A stretch of DNA of 64,000 bases, from positions 29,378-93,377 of the forward strand of contig JAIXQK010000132.1 of NCBI GenBank assembly GCA_027485795.1, given 5' to 3'. The notes beneath the pieces were generated by a model. That model did no database searches and was not told the DNA's origin. It saw nothing but the letters and a program-made list of their open reading frames with translations. Both the position numbers and the translations under genes were made by a program. The stretch is from Oxalobacteraceae bacterium (GTDB lineage: Bacteria > Pseudomonadota > Gammaproteobacteria > Burkholderiales > Burkholderiaceae_D). Positions 52,720 through 63,660 of this stretch are shown here, one piece after another; the stretch's first letter is position 1; each line of letters opens with the position of its first letter.

Positions 52720-53787
52720 TTACTTCACCAACTGCGCTAACTCACCCTTCTTGTAGCGATCCGCAACTTTGTCGAGCGAGACTGGCTTGATCTTGCCAGC
52801 CTGACCTTCGCAGCCGAATGACACATAGCGCGCCTTGCACACCTGTTTTGCTGCTTCACGCGCTGGCTTCAAGTAGTCACGCGGATCGAATTTGGATGGG
52901 TTTTCAAACATGAAGCGGCGGATTGCGGCCGTCATCGCCAGACGGATATCAGTGTCGATATTAATTTTGCGCACACCGTGGCGGATGCCCTCCTGAATCT
53001 CTTCAACCGGCACACCATAGGTCTCTTTCATGTCGCCGCCGAACTGACGAATCTCAGCTAAAAGCTCTTGCGGGACCGAAGAAGAGCCATGCATCACCAA
53101 GTGGGTATTCGGGATGCGTGTATGAATTTCCTTGATCCGGTCAATCGCCAGAATATCGCCGGTTGGCTTGCGCGAAAACTTATACGCACCATGCGAGGTA
53201 CCAATTGCAATCGCAAGTGCGTCACATTGGGTCTGACGTACAAAGTCTGCTGCCTGATCCACATCGGTCAGCAACTGCTCGCGAGTCATGGTGCCTTCTG
53301 CGCCATGACCATCCTCTTTGTCGCCCATCATGGTTTCCAAAGAACCGAGCACACCGAGTTCTGCCTCAACCGTCACACCAATCGCATGCGAGAACTCGAC
53401 TACTTTCTTGGATACTTCGACGTTGTACTCATAGCTGGCCACGCTCTTGCCGTCTTCCATCAGCGAACCATCCATCATCACCGAGGTAAAGCCGGACTTG
53501 ATCGCCGCCATACAGACTGCGGGTGATTGTCCATGGTCTTGGTGCATCACGACCGGAATATGCGGATAGGCTTCGACCGCGGCTTCAATCAGATGACGCA
53601 GAAAAGCTTCACCCGCATATTTGCGCGCACCCGCCGAGGCTTGCATGATCACAGGCGCATTCACTTCATCTGCCGCCTGCATGATCGCAGTCACCTGTTC
53701 GAGATTGTTGACATTGAATGCGGGTAGCCCGTAGCCGTGTTCTGCGGCGTGATCGAGCAACTGGCGCATGGATACGAGAGCCATCAA
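52720..53787 (-). CDS. fba: Class II fructose-bisphosphate aldolase
   Basis: [58 protein letters not shown]. Confidence 0.95.
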   Translation of the reverse strand: MMALVSMRQLLDHAAEHGYGLPAFNVNNLEQVTAIMQAADEVNAPVIMQASAGARKYAGEAFLRHLIEAAVEAYPHIPVVMHQDHGQSPAVCMAAIKSGFTSVMMDGSLMEDGKSVASYEYNVEVSKKVVEFSHAIGVTVEAELGVLGSLETMMGDKEDGHGAEGTMTREQLLTDVDQAADFVRQTQCDALAIAIGTSHGAYKFSRKPTGDILAIDRIKEIHTRIPNTHLVMHGSSSVPQELLAEIRQFGGDMKETYGVPVEEIQEGIRHGVRKINIDTDIRLAMTAAIRRFMFENPSKFDPRDYLKPAREAAKQVCKARYVSFGCEGQAGKIKPVSLDKVADRYKKGELAQLVK

Positions 53788-53802
53788 AATCTCCTAAATT
53801 GT

Positions 53803-55242
53803 TTACCGGTTTCCAATTTGTGTAATCTTCAATGCGTTGGTGCCGCCCACCTGCCCCATGGGCTCGCCCCAGGTCACGACAATCATGTCGCCTTTATCGA
53901 CAAGGCCTTTTTCCAAAAGAGTTTTTTCTACTTCGGCGAGGACCGCATTACGATCGTTTGAGCTACTCGGTAGCTGCATCGGGTATACGTTACGAAACAA
54001 TGAAGTCTTGCGCTGCGTACCGAGATTCGGTGTCATTGCGTAGATCGGGATATCGACATCATGCCGGCTCATCCACAACGCGGTCGAACCGGATTCGGTG
54101 AACGCCACGATGGCGCGTACGCGCAGATGATGTGCGGTGAACAGCGCGCCGTAAGCAATCGACTGATCGATCCGAGTGAAGGTGACGTTCATGAAATCGG
54201 TATCGAGCGAACTGAGCTCGGACTTCTCGGCCTCAATACAGACCGCCGCCATCGTCTCAACCGTCTCGATCGGGTACTTACCTGCCGCAGTCTCGGCCGA
54301 AGCCATCACCGCATCGGTTCCATCCAGCACCGCGTTGGCGACATCAGAGACCTCAGCGCGGGTCGGTACCGCATTCTGAATCATGGATTCCATCATCTGC
54401 GTCGCGGTAATCACCAACTTGTTGGAAGCACGCGCCATACGAATCATGCGCTTTTGCAGCGCTGGCACAGCAGCATTACCCACTTCGACCGCCAGATCAC
54501 CCCGCGCCACCATGATGCCATCGGAGGCATCGAGAATTTCTTGCAGATTTGGGATTGCCTCGGCCCGCTCGATTTTTGCGATCATGCGCGCACGATGACC
54601 ATAGGGCTCACCCGCGATGGTCGCCAGCTGGCGAGCCATCGCCATATCAGTCGCATTCTTCGGGAACGACACTGCAACATAGTCCGCACCTAAACGCATT
54701 GCGGTCTTAATGTCATCCATATCTTTCGCGGTCAGCGCTGGTGCCGACAGACCACCACCCTGCTTGTTGATACCTTTGTTGTTGGAGAGCTCGCCACCGA
54801 TTTTTACTGTGGTAAAGATCTGATGACCGGCGATACGCTCGACATTCAGTACGATCAAGCCATCGTTCAATAACAGCACATCACCCGGGTTCAGATCTTT
54901 CGGCAACTCTTTGTAATCTAGACCGACGCGATCTTGATCACCGAGCTCACAATCAGCATCCAGAATGAATTTGTCACCCTTGGCGAGTTGAATCTTGCCG
55001 TCTTTGAATTTTCCGACTCGGATCTTGGGGCCTTGCAAATCGGCCATGATCGCAATCTCACGCCCGCAGGTGGCTGCGGCGTCGCGCACCATCTGCGCGC
55101 GCTCGACGTGATCTTCCGACTTACCGTGCGAGAAGTTCAGGCGCACCACATCGACACCGGCAGCGATCATGCGCTCCAGAATCTCCAGCGTACTTGAGGC
55201 CGGACCAATCGTGGCAACAATCTTGGTAGCGCGCTGTTTCAT
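53803..55242 (-). CDS. pyk: Pyruvate kinase
   Basis: RATKIVATIGPASSTLEILERMIAAGVDVVRLNFSHG; MVARGDLAVEVG. Confidence 0.96.
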   Translation of the reverse strand: MKQRATKIVATIGPASSTLEILERMIAAGVDVVRLNFSHGKSEDHVERAQMVRDAAATCGREIAIMADLQGPKIRVGKFKDGKIQLAKGDKFILDADCELGDQDRVGLDYKELPKDLNPGDVLLLNDGLIVLNVERIAGHQIFTTVKIGGELSNNKGINKQGGGLSAPALTAKDMDDIKTAMRLGADYVAVSFPKNATDMAMARQLATIAGEPYGHRARMIAKIERAEAIPNLQEILDASDGIMVARGDLAVEVGNAAVPALQKRMIRMARASNKLVITATQMMESMIQNAVPTRAEVSDVANAVLDGTDAVMASAETAAGKYPIETVETMAAVCIEAEKSELSSLDTDFMNVTFTRIDQSIAYGALFTAHHLRVRAIVAFTESGSTALWMSRHDVDIPIYAMTPNLGTQRKTSLFRNVYPMQLPSSSNDRNAVLAEVEKTLLEKGLVDKGDMIVVTWGEPMGQVGGTNALKITQIGNR

Positions 55243-55272
55243 GTGTTTGGTCCTGTTATTCAGCGAGGAATT

Positions 55273-56466
55273 TCAGCGATGTACGCGCTGTTCGAGTATT
55301 TCAACCGACGGTAGTACGCGGCCCTCTAAGAACTCCAAGAAAGCTCCGCCACCGGTCGAGATATAACCTACTTTATCGGTAATGCCGTATTTCGCGATGG
55401 CTGCCAGCGTGTCACCGCCGCCTGCAATCGAAAACCCGTGCGAATCAGCAATCGCCTTCGCCAATGTTTCGGTGCCATGACCGAACTGGTCGAACTCAAA
55501 CACGCCAACCGGACCGTTCCACACAATCGTGCCCGCATCCAGCAATTGCTTGGCCAGTGCGTTCGCTGTCTCTGGTCCGATGTCGAGAATCATGTCGTCA
55601 TCGGCCACGTCCTGCGCCAATTTCACCACTGCCTCAGCGTCTGATGCGAAGGTTTTGGCGCACACCACATCGGTCGGGATGGGTACGCTCGCACCGCGCT
55701 GCTTCATCAAAGCGATGATGGCTTTTGCTTCGTCGACCAACTCCGCTTCTACCAAGGATTTGCCAATCGGCAGACCCGCGGCCAACATAAAGGTATTGGC
55801 GATACCGCCGCCGACGACGAGTCGATCGACTTTGTCAGCCAGTGATTTCAAAATCGTGAGTTTGGTCGACACTTTCGAGCCAGCGACGATAGCCACCAAA
55901 GGGCGTGCGGGATGCCCGAGCGCCTTACCCAATGCATCCAACTCCGCCGCCAGCAAGGGGCCCGCACAGGCGACTGGTGCGAATTTCGCTACCCCATGCG
56001 TGGTGGCCTCGGCGCGATGCGCTGTACCGAAGGCGTCATTGACATACACATCGCACAATGCAGCGATCTTTTGCGCCAGCACGTCGTCGTTTTTCTTTTC
56101 ACCTTTATTGACGCGACAATTCTCCAGCAGTACCAACTCACCCGGCTGGACGTCGACGCCGTCGACCCAGTTCGACTTCAGCGGCACTGGGCGGCCTAGT
56201 AATTCAGATAACCGCTTGGCGATCGGCGCCAGCGAATCCTCAGGCTTGAGCTCACCCTCGGTTGGCCGGCCTAAATGAGACGTCACCATGACTGCGGCGC
56301 CCGCGCCAAGCGCGGCTCGGATCGCAGGCACAGAAGCGCGGATACGCGTTTCCTCGGTGATGTTGCCGGCATCATCCAACGGCGCATTGAGATCTGATCG
56401 GATGAAAACGCGCTTGCCGCGCAGTTGGTCTTGTTGAATGAGGTCGGTCAGGCGCTTGAACTGCAT
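55273..56466 (-). CDS. pgk: Phosphoglycerate kinase
   Basis: [55 protein letters not shown]. Confidence 0.96.
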   Translation of the reverse strand: MQFKRLTDLIQQDQLRGKRVFIRSDLNAPLDDAGNITEETRIRASVPAIRAALGAGAAVMVTSHLGRPTEGELKPEDSLAPIAKRLSELLGRPVPLKSNWVDGVDVQPGELVLLENCRVNKGEKKNDDVLAQKIAALCDVYVNDAFGTAHRAEATTHGVAKFAPVACAGPLLAAELDALGKALGHPARPLVAIVAGSKVSTKLTILKSLADKVDRLVVGGGIANTFMLAAGLPIGKSLVEAELVDEAKAIIALMKQRGASVPIPTDVVCAKTFASDAEAVVKLAQDVADDDMILDIGPETANALAKQLLDAGTIVWNGPVGVFEFDQFGHGTETLAKAIADSHGFSIAGGGDTLAAIAKYGITDKVGYISTGGGAFLEFLEGRVLPSVEILEQRVHR

Positions 56467-56559
56467 GGGTGACGAGGCGGAATCAGAGGTGGAAAGCCCG
56501 CCATTTTACCGCAGCAGGTGTTGCCTAAAACGGTTGTCAGATGGACATGGCGTCAGCGC

Positions 56560-56889
56560 TCAAAGCCAAACCCGAAGCGCGGTGAAACAGGCCATACCCA
56601 CGGCCAGCGTCCCCAGCATATGACGCGTCAGCAGGAAAAAAATCGTCGCCACCATAGCGGCGATCAGCTTGATGTTGAGCCAAGGCTCGACCAAGGCACC
56701 CTGCACCACCAGCAAGTCTGGCGCAATGATGGCCGCCAAGGCGACCGCAGGCACATGCGACAGCGAGCGCTGTACCCAATTCGGCATCCGACGAGATCCG
56801 CCGACCATGAAGAAGAAACTACGCGTAATGAGGGTGCCCGCCGTCATCAGGAGCAGCAGAAACAGGTACTCGGGCCAAGAAAGCGTCAT
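56560..56889 (-). CDS. azlD: AzlD-family branched-chain amino acid exporter subunit
   Basis: Small 4-TM protein (MTLSWPEYLFLLLLMTAGTLITRSFFFMV...) with ATGA overlap to azlC; internal start within ORF 56560..57168. Confidence 0.85.
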   Translation of the reverse strand: MTLSWPEYLFLLLLMTAGTLITRSFFFMVGGSRRMPNWVQRSLSHVPAVALAAIIAPDLLVVQGALVEPWLNIKLIAAMVATIFFLLTRHMLGTLAVGMACFTALRVWL

Positions 56890-57629
56890 GCGGCGTCCTT
56901 TGGCTTGACCAGCACTTGCTCGGCCCCTACGGCGGCCACTATCCCAATCAACATCGCACTCACCAGCCCGAGGCGATAAGGCCACTGGACAGTGGCCACG
57001 GCTGCGGTACACGCGACCACCACGCCCACAATGGTCGGGCGATTTCTGACCAGCGGTATGGCAATCGCCAGTAAAGCCAATGAGCCGGCAAAACCAATGC
57101 CCCAGCTCGCGGGTATTTGCTGGGCGAGAAAAATGCCGGTCAGAGAGCCGATCTGCCATGCCAACCAATTCGACACCGCCAACCCGCTGAAATAGCCCTG
57201 TTTGCCAGCAGGCTTGCCCAGGGTGTGCGTCGGGAAACGCTGCGGGAAAAAGCCCATCACCAAGTCCACATTGTTGTAGCCGTACCAGAGCCGTTTGCGC
57301 CAGCTAAGGTGCTGGAAATGCGGGCCGATCACCGCGCTGAAGATCACGAAACGTAAATTCACCATGAACGCGGTAAAGGCGATCACCCATATCGGTGCAC
57401 CAGCGGCAATGAGTGGCAGTGCAGCCAGCTGTGCCGAGCCGGCATACACCACGAAGGTCATCAGCAAGGACTGCCAGAGTGACAAGCCGGATTGCATCAT
57501 GGCCGCGCCGGTCACCACGCCCCAGGCAAATAAACCGGGCACGGTCTGCGTACTGGCACGCACGGCGTCGAAGAAAGCGGATCTTTCGCGCTCGGCAGCT
57601 TGCGCGTCGTCGGAAGGCTGGGATGTCAT
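56886..57629 (-). CDS. azlC: AzlC-family branched-chain amino acid exporter subunit
   Basis: GLFAWGVVTGAAMMQSGLSLWQSLLMTFVVYAGSAQLAALPLIAAGAP. Confidence 0.9.
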   Translation of the reverse strand: MTSQPSDDAQAAERERSAFFDAVRASTQTVPGLFAWGVVTGAAMMQSGLSLWQSLLMTFVVYAGSAQLAALPLIAAGAPIWVIAFTAFMVNLRFVIFSAVIGPHFQHLSWRKRLWYGYNNVDLVMGFFPQRFPTHTLGKPAGKQGYFSGLAVSNWLAWQIGSLTGIFLAQQIPASWGIGFAGSLALLAIAIPLVRNRPTIVGVVVACTAAVATVQWPYRLGLVSAMLIGIVAAVGAEQVLVKPKDAA

Positions 57630-57768
57630 GGTCAGGGCTGAGGCACCGATCAGGAAGACCGGTCGGGATATCCAGCGAATAAGTCACTATTCTAACGAGC
57701 AAGCCGCTAAAGACATTGAATCCGCTAGAATCCCGGCTTTGCGACAACGAATTTATCGGAGACAGACC

Positions 57769-58689
57769 ATGTCCATGGCCGACCGCGACGGCAAAATCTG
57801 GAAAGACGGCAAGCTCGTCGACTGGCGTGACGCCAATCTGCACATGCTCACGCACAGCCTGCACTATGGGATGGCGGTGTTTGAGGGTGTGCGCGCCTAC
57901 AAAACCATTGATGGAACAGCGATTTTTCGGCTGCGCGAACATACGCAGCGGCTGTTCAACTCGGCCAAGATTTTCCAGATGGCGATCCCGTTTGAAATGG
58001 ATACGCTGATCGAGGCGCAAAAGGAAGTGGTGCGGGCGAATCAGCTCGAATCCTGCTATCTGCGTCCCTTAGTCTGGATCGGGTCGGAAAAAATGGGCGT
58101 ATCGGCGCGTGGCAATACCATCCACGTCGGTATCGCCGCGTGGCCTTGGGGCGCCTACCTCGGCGAAGAAGGTCTGAAACGCGGCATACGCGTTAAAACC
58201 TCTTCGTTCACCCGACACCATGTGAACGTCTCGATGGTGCGCGCCAAAGCCAGCGGCTACTACATCAACTCGATACTCGCGAATCAGGAAGTCACGGCCG
58301 AAGGCTATGACGAGGCGCTGCTGCTCGATACCGACGGCTATGTGTCCGAAGGCGCTGGCGAAAATGTGTTTCTCATCCGTAACGGCAAAATCTATACTCC
58401 AGACCTGGCCAGCTGCCTCGACGGCATTACGCGCGATGCAGTGCTGACGATGGCCCGTGATCTCGGTATCGATGTCATTGAAAAACGCATTACACGCGAT
58501 GAACTGTACTGCGCCGATGAGGCTTTCTTCACCGGTACTGCCGCTGAGATCACGCCGATTCGCGAACTCGATAACCGTCAGATCGGTATCGGTAGCCGCG
58601 GCCCCGTCACCGAGAAACTGCAGTCGCTGTTCTTTGATGTGGTCGAGGGCAAGGCTCCGCAATACCAGCACTGGTTGACCCGTGTTTGA
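57769..58689 (+). CDS. ilvE: Branched-chain-amino-acid aminotransferase
   Basis: DGKIWKDGKLVDWRDANLHMLTHSLHYGMAVFEGVRAYKT; start moved to 57769. Confidence 0.95.
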   Translation: MSMADRDGKIWKDGKLVDWRDANLHMLTHSLHYGMAVFEGVRAYKTIDGTAIFRLREHTQRLFNSAKIFQMAIPFEMDTLIEAQKEVVRANQLESCYLRPLVWIGSEKMGVSARGNTIHVGIAAWPWGAYLGEEGLKRGIRVKTSSFTRHHVNVSMVRAKASGYYINSILANQEVTAEGYDEALLLDTDGYVSEGAGENVFLIRNGKIYTPDLASCLDGITRDAVLTMARDLGIDVIEKRITRDELYCADEAFFTGTAAEITPIRELDNRQIGIGSRGPVTEKLQSLFFDVVEGKAPQYQHWLTRV

Positions 58690-58713
58690 TTATTTCATCC
58701 TCAGGAGCTAGCC

Positions 58714-58905
58714 ATGACACAGCCGGCGCAAGCGATCGAACTTGATGGCAAGGATCTGCCTGCTCACTGTCCTAATAAATCGACGCCGATCTGGTCTTCT
58801 CATCCGCGCGTATCGCTTGATTTTGATGCGCACGGGCATGCGAAGTGCCCTTACTGCGGCACTGCCTACGCGCTCAAAGATGGCGCGCATGCCCACTCGC
58901 ACTGA
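58714..58905 (+). CDS. Zinc-finger domain protein (CHCC type)
   Basis: 64 aa with CPNK...HPRVSLDFDAHGHAKCPYCGTAY. Confidence 0.88.
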   Translation: MTQPAQAIELDGKDLPAHCPNKSTPIWSSHPRVSLDFDAHGHAKCPYCGTAYALKDGAHAHSH

Positions 58906-58911
58906 TTGTGA

Positions 58912-59352
58912 ATGCCACTGCCACGCAAACCCCTCGCGAGCGCTGAAGACGTCGAGAACGCCTTCTACGACGCGATGGCGCGCGCCGATCTCGAAATGAT
59001 GATGGCGCTATGGGCGGATGACGAAGAGATTTTTTGCGTGCATCCCGGTGCACCTCGACTGCAAGGTCAGACAGCCATCCGCGAATCTTTCGAAATGATT
59101 TTCGAACGTGGCCCGGTGCATATCCGACCGCACCATCTGCATGTGGCGCATAGTGTCGGCTGCGCAGTCCACAGCCTGATCGAAGAAATCAAAGCGCCCG
59201 ACGACCCCAACTGGCAAGAAGCACACATCGTTGCAACCAACGTGTACATCAAGACGCCGCAAGGTTGGCGCATGGTGTCGCACCATGGCTCACTAGCACC
59301 GGGACGACCACCCGAGACGCCGGTCACCACAACACAAGGCGTGCTGCACTAG
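58912..59352 (+). CDS. NTF2-like/SnoaL-type small protein
   Basis: VENAFYDAMARADLEMMMALWADDEEIFCVHPGAPRLQGQTAIRESFEMIF. Confidence 0.85.
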   Translation: MPLPRKPLASAEDVENAFYDAMARADLEMMMALWADDEEIFCVHPGAPRLQGQTAIRESFEMIFERGPVHIRPHHLHVAHSVGCAVHSLIEEIKAPDDPNWQEAHIVATNVYIKTPQGWRMVSHHGSLAPGRPPETPVTTTQGVLH

Positions 59353-59360
59353 AACCAAGG

Positions 59361-60350
59361 ATGAGCAACTACCGCCCACCCGTCTGGCTACCCGGCGGCC
59401 ACCTGCAAACGATCTGGGCAGCAAAGATGCTCTCCCATCCAGACCTCACCTTGAAACGTGAGCGCTGGGACACACCGGATAAGGATTTCATTGATGTAGA
59501 TTTCGTCGAGGGTTTACCGGGCAAACCCTTTCTGGTGCTGTTTCATGGCTTGGAGGGTTCTTCTGACAGCCACTACGCGCGCGCCGTGTTATCAACGATC
59601 GAGGCCATGGGCTGGTCCGGCGCGGTACCGCATTTTCGTGGTTGCTCTGGTGAGCTGAACAAAGCGCCTCGCTTTTATCACTCTGGTGATGCCGACGAGA
59701 TTGACTGGATTCTGCGCCGGCTGCAACAACATCCGCTGGCTCGTAATGCCTCAAACTTTTTCTCGGTGGGTGTCTCCCTCGGTGGTAATGCATTGTTACG
59801 CTGGCTGGGCACGCGTGAGGAAGATGCCGATTTCGTCGAAGCAGCGGTCGCAATCTCTGCACCGCTTGACCTGAGCGCCGGCGGTAAAGCCCTGTCGAGT
59901 GGCATCAACATGATCTACACGCGCAACTTCCTGGAAACGCTGAAACCAAAATGCCTGCAAAAGCTGGCGCAGTACCCCACCTTGTTCGATCGCGATCGTA
60001 TGCTGGCCGCGCGCAATCTGTATGAATTCGATAACGTCGTTACCGCTCCACTGCATGGCTTCCGCGACACGGATGACTACTGGCATCGTGCCAGCAGCAA
60101 GCATGTGCTGTCCAACATCACCATACCGACGCTGGTGCTTAACGCGCGTAATGATCCGTTTTTACCCGCGCGCTATTTGCCGCGTCAGGCCGCTGATGCG
60201 GTTATTCTCGAGTACCCAAAGCATGGTGGTCATGTCGGCTTCGTGCGCGGTAATTTCCCTGGTGCGCTTGATTGGCTACCACGTCGTATCGTTCGCTTTT
60301 TCTCTGAACAAGTACAGCTTAAAGAGAAAATTCCCGATTTGGTTCGGTAA
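59361..60350 (+). CDS. YheT-like alpha/beta hydrolase
   Basis: YRPPVWLPGGHLQTIWAAK; FLVLFHGLEGSSDSHYARAV; GVSLGGNALLRWLG. Confidence 0.92.
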   Translation: MSNYRPPVWLPGGHLQTIWAAKMLSHPDLTLKRERWDTPDKDFIDVDFVEGLPGKPFLVLFHGLEGSSDSHYARAVLSTIEAMGWSGAVPHFRGCSGELNKAPRFYHSGDADEIDWILRRLQQHPLARNASNFFSVGVSLGGNALLRWLGTREEDADFVEAAVAISAPLDLSAGGKALSSGINMIYTRNFLETLKPKCLQKLAQYPTLFDRDRMLAARNLYEFDNVVTAPLHGFRDTDDYWHRASSKHVLSNITIPTLVLNARNDPFLPARYLPRQAADAVILEYPKHGGHVGFVRGNFPGALDWLPRRIVRFFSEQVQLKEKIPDLVR

Positions 60351-60373
60351 GGTCTTTTCAACCAATACCTGTC

Positions 60374-60967
60374 ATGGATGAGATCGTCCGTCAGGCACTC
60401 GCCAAATGGCCGAATGTGCCTGACTGCTATGGATGGCTGGCGCTGGATGCGCGCGGTGCATTTCGCATGCGCGATGCCGCCGCACAGGCATCAAATGCGC
60501 CGGGCGATGTAATCCGCCATCCCGCACTGCTGTCCTTCATTCACCGCAACTACCTGAGAAACGACGACGGCGCCTGGTTTTTTCAAAACGGCCCACAGCG
60601 CGTGTACGTCCAACTTGAGCAGACGCCTTTCATCGCGCGTACTGATCCACATCATGGCTTCGTCACGCACGATGGCGCGCCGATGAGCGCGATCGAGCAA
60701 GTCTGGATCACCCGCGAGGGACGACTCATCCTGGGCTCGGGCGAACGGATCGCCATGATTGATGACCGTGATCTTGCCGAGTGCCTGCCATTACTCCGCT
60801 TGGCAAACAAACCACTCGATGACGAACGATTGATAGAGGCGCTAGAGAATCCGCAGCGTGAACTGCAGCTAGTGTGCGCAGGGAGCACTCTTTCTATTCA
60901 GTCCTTGCATGACCAAGATCTCGGTACCGCACTGGGATTTGACCCGAATCCTGCAGGAGCAAAGTAA
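60374..60967 (+). CDS. Conserved hypothetical protein in the YheT neighbourhood
   Basis: 197-aa ORF (PDCYGWLALDARGAFRMRD...HPALLSFIHRNYLRNDDGAWFFQNGPQRVYV), coding context and spacing. Confidence 0.8.
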   Translation: MDEIVRQALAKWPNVPDCYGWLALDARGAFRMRDAAAQASNAPGDVIRHPALLSFIHRNYLRNDDGAWFFQNGPQRVYVQLEQTPFIARTDPHHGFVTHDGAPMSAIEQVWITREGRLILGSGERIAMIDDRDLAECLPLLRLANKPLDDERLIEALENPQRELQLVCAGSTLSIQSLHDQDLGTALGFDPNPAGAK

Positions 60968-60971
60968 GAGA

Positions 60972-62501
60972 TTACTTCTTTCGTTGCGACATGATGTCGC
61001 GCCAGCTTGCTTGTAACTCGCGCTCACGCGCATCGATGATGGCGAGATCATGAAACGCTGCGTCGGGCGCATTGCGCGCGATTCGAAGTTGCTCCAAGGC
61101 CGCTGGCAATGCACCGCTTATCGCATAGAACTCGGCGAGTGCCATATGCTGGAGCGCCTGTTTGTTCTGCTCGGCGTAGGCACGTGCTAGCGCTTTCTGT
61201 ATACCTGCATCCTGCCGATAAATCTGAGCTTGATCACGCAGAAAATTCGCTGCCTCCTGCTTTCGACCAGTTGCCATCAAAGCCTCAGCATATTGCATCG
61301 ACAAGCTGCGCGACAGCGGAAACCGGTTGCGTCCATCAGCAGCTAATGCCACGGCTTGCTGTGAATCGCCGTTAGCCAAAGAGATATCCAGCTCGAGTCC
61401 CAGCAACAACACTGACTGCTCGGAAGAGGACCTCCGGTCCGTACTCGCATGCATCGCATCAAGCAATACGCGTGCTTGCGGTATTTCGCGCTGACGCAAT
61501 GCAATCATCGCAAGTCCGTAGCGAGCGCCCTGGACTTGTGCACGTGTGCCCTGCTTGATCTGCTCAGCAAATAACATCGATGCATCACGCCAACCGCGAG
61601 GCGTGTCATCTTGTAAAACTCGGAGCCGTGCTTTCACTAAAGTGAAATCCAGGCTATCCACCCGCTGACGGTAAGGCATATCACGAATACGCGCCTCGAT
61701 ATCAGCAATTCGCTCGGTCGTGAGTGGGTGGGTACGCAACCAGGCTGGCATGTTGTCACTGCGATTGCGGCTAGCGTTCTGCAAGCGACCAAAAAAATTT
61801 ACCATTCCAGAGGTTTCGAAGCCACCACTATTCAGAATATTGAGCCCGACACGATCCGCCTCTCGCTCGGCATCGCGCCCGAAACTGAGACGACGCTGCG
61901 CCGCCATTCCTGTGCCGCTCATCATGGCGGCAATACCCAAGTCCGGGCTGGAACGCATCGCCAACGCGCCAAGTAACATTCCAGCAATGGGCAACAGGGA
62001 GTCCTGCTTTTGGTTACCGATCATTCGCGCAATATGCCGCTGTGAAACATGGCCAATTTCATGGGCCATGACGGAAGCCAGCTCGGATTCAGATTGCGCC
62101 GCCAACACAAGCCCACTGTTAGCACCAATAAAACCACCCGGCAGCGCGAACGCGTTCAGCGAGGGATCGCGTACCGCGAAAAAAAAGAAATCGTAATCGC
62201 CCTCCCCACGCGCTTCGGGCGTGGCCGCCAGCAGACTATTCCCAAACTGATTCAAATAATCAAGCGTCGGGAGATCGCTCATGAAAGCCGGATCGCGCCG
62301 AATACTATTCATGATCTCTTCGCCCAGCTTGCGCTCTTGCAGCGGGGATAGCTCCGCGCTGTCGCCGCCGCCCAGATTGGGCAGTGCCTGCGCGTGTAAC
62401 ACCGCTGGGGCCAGCAGCACAGGCGTAGCCAATGCCATCATAGCCGCGGCAAACATGCGCAGCCCCAGTGAGAGGCCTGAGGAGCGGATCAGATTAATCA
62501 T
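60972..62501 (-). CDS. M48-family metalloprotease with TPR region (BepA-like)
   Basis: HEIGHVSQRHIAR zinc motif; READRVGLNIL; TPR-like C-terminus. Confidence 0.92.
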   Translation of the reverse strand: MINLIRSSGLSLGLRMFAAAMMALATPVLLAPAVLHAQALPNLGGGDSAELSPLQERKLGEEIMNSIRRDPAFMSDLPTLDYLNQFGNSLLAATPEARGEGDYDFFFFAVRDPSLNAFALPGGFIGANSGLVLAAQSESELASVMAHEIGHVSQRHIARMIGNQKQDSLLPIAGMLLGALAMRSSPDLGIAAMMSGTGMAAQRRLSFGRDAEREADRVGLNILNSGGFETSGMVNFFGRLQNASRNRSDNMPAWLRTHPLTTERIADIEARIRDMPYRQRVDSLDFTLVKARLRVLQDDTPRGWRDASMLFAEQIKQGTRAQVQGARYGLAMIALRQREIPQARVLLDAMHASTDRRSSSEQSVLLLGLELDISLANGDSQQAVALAADGRNRFPLSRSLSMQYAEALMATGRKQEAANFLRDQAQIYRQDAGIQKALARAYAEQNKQALQHMALAEFYAISGALPAALEQLRIARNAPDAAFHDLAIIDARERELQASWRDIMSQRKK

Positions 62502-62563
62502 GGTGCTATGATACCCGCAACCCTATTTTCGCTCTCTCATTCTGTGTGGAATGAGCTTTCACT

Positions 62564-63079
62564 ATGAACCAGAAATCGAATCAATCCATGCAAGACAACC
62601 ACCACGGCGGCCTCACCCATTTCGATGAGGGCGGGCAAGCGCATATGGTCGATGTCGGCGCCAAGCGAGAAACGCATCGAGTAGCCATTGCCAGCGGCAT
62701 CATCAGCATGAAACCCTCCACCCTTGGCGTGGTGATGGACGGCACTGCCAAAAAAGGGGATGTGCTTGGGATTGCGCGCATCGCCGCGATCATGGCTGCC
62801 AAGCGGACCAGCGATCTGATCCCACTTTGCCACCCACTTGCCCTAACACGAGTTGCGGTTGAGTTCACCATCGACGAAGCGGATTCCAGCATTATGTGCA
62901 ATGCACAAGTCGAAACCCACGGAAAAACAGGCGTTGAGATGGAGGCCCTCACGGCTGTGCAGGTTGGTTTGCTGACCATTTACGATATGTGCAAAGCGAT
63001 CGACCGCGGCATGGTGATGACGGATATCCGTGTAATGGAGAAGCACGGCGGAAAGTCCGGGAGTTGGAAGGTCGAGTAG
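62564..63079 (+). CDS. moaC: Cyclic pyranopterin monophosphate synthase accessory protein
   Basis: [71 protein letters not shown]. Confidence 0.95.
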   Translation: MNQKSNQSMQDNHHGGLTHFDEGGQAHMVDVGAKRETHRVAIASGIISMKPSTLGVVMDGTAKKGDVLGIARIAAIMAAKRTSDLIPLCHPLALTRVAVEFTIDEADSSIMCNAQVETHGKTGVEMEALTAVQVGLLTIYDMCKAIDRGMVMTDIRVMEKHGGKSGSWKVE

Positions 63080-63141
63080 TTGATCGATGCTGACACAAAC
63101 CAACCGCATTGTTTCCGCGTGAACTCTACCTTCCCTCAAAA

Positions 63142-63474
63142 ATGAGCAAGCTCAGCACTTGGACATTATTGTTAGTTACAACCCTTGCTTGCATGGCAGT
63201 GAATGCGAGAGCCGCTAGCTTGTTTGGCGATTTATCGTGTCAAGCGTGGGCCGATATGGACTATCCCAGAAAAAAAATCTGGACCAACGCGTTCCTCGCA
63301 CCGCTCAGCTTGACTCACCAAGGTCTTAAAAAAAACGGGCCAGATCGGTATAACGACGATCCCAACGCCTCAGAGCCCGCTATCGCCAGCATCGATAGCT
63401 TTTGCCTTTTGCATCCAAAACTTGGTCCGGCTGAGGCTGCTGTTTCCTATTTAGATGCCTTAATTGGAAAATGA
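63142..63474 (+). CDS. Small exported hypothetical protein
   Basis: Signal peptide (MSKLSTWTLLLVTTLACMAVNARAAS) then a Cys/Trp pattern (SCQAWADM...KIWTNAFLAPLSL...DSFCLLHP...AVSYLDALI). Confidence 0.65.
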   Translation: MSKLSTWTLLLVTTLACMAVNARAASLFGDLSCQAWADMDYPRKKIWTNAFLAPLSLTHQGLKKNGPDRYNDDPNASEPAIASIDSFCLLHPKLGPAEAAVSYLDALIGK

Positions 63475-63626
63475 GGACTTACCTGGCTCAAGCTGACACT
63501 GCAACAATCTGCTCAGAGACCATCCTTGAGCACGGTGTCCGGACATTGAGAGAAGGGTGCCTGCACCAACATCGGTCAAGACCCTTGGCGTTACCAGTCG
63601 CGCAATAGCCGCATGAAAACAAAAAA

Positions 63627-63653
63627 CCCAGTCCGATGGACTGGGCTTTTTAT
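63627..63653. terminator. Intrinsic terminator at the edge of the inserted element
   Basis: aaaaaaCCCAGTCC-gat-GGACTGGGctttttatt; bidirectional A/T tracts. Confidence 0.8.
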
Positions 63654-63660
63654 TGATGCT

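Noticed and set aside
54061-54693. 210-aa plus-strand ORF antisense to pyk
   Set aside because: Shadow ORF; no protein family recognisable.
55529-56278. 249-aa plus-strand ORF antisense to pgk
   Set aside because: Shadow ORF of a high-GC conserved gene.
57304-58020. 238-aa minus-strand ORF across azlC/ilvE
   Set aside because: Overlaps two confident genes in another frame; composition looks like a shadow ORF.
58069-58671. 200-aa minus-strand ORF antisense to ilvE
   Set aside because: Shadow of ilvE, no domain or RBS support.
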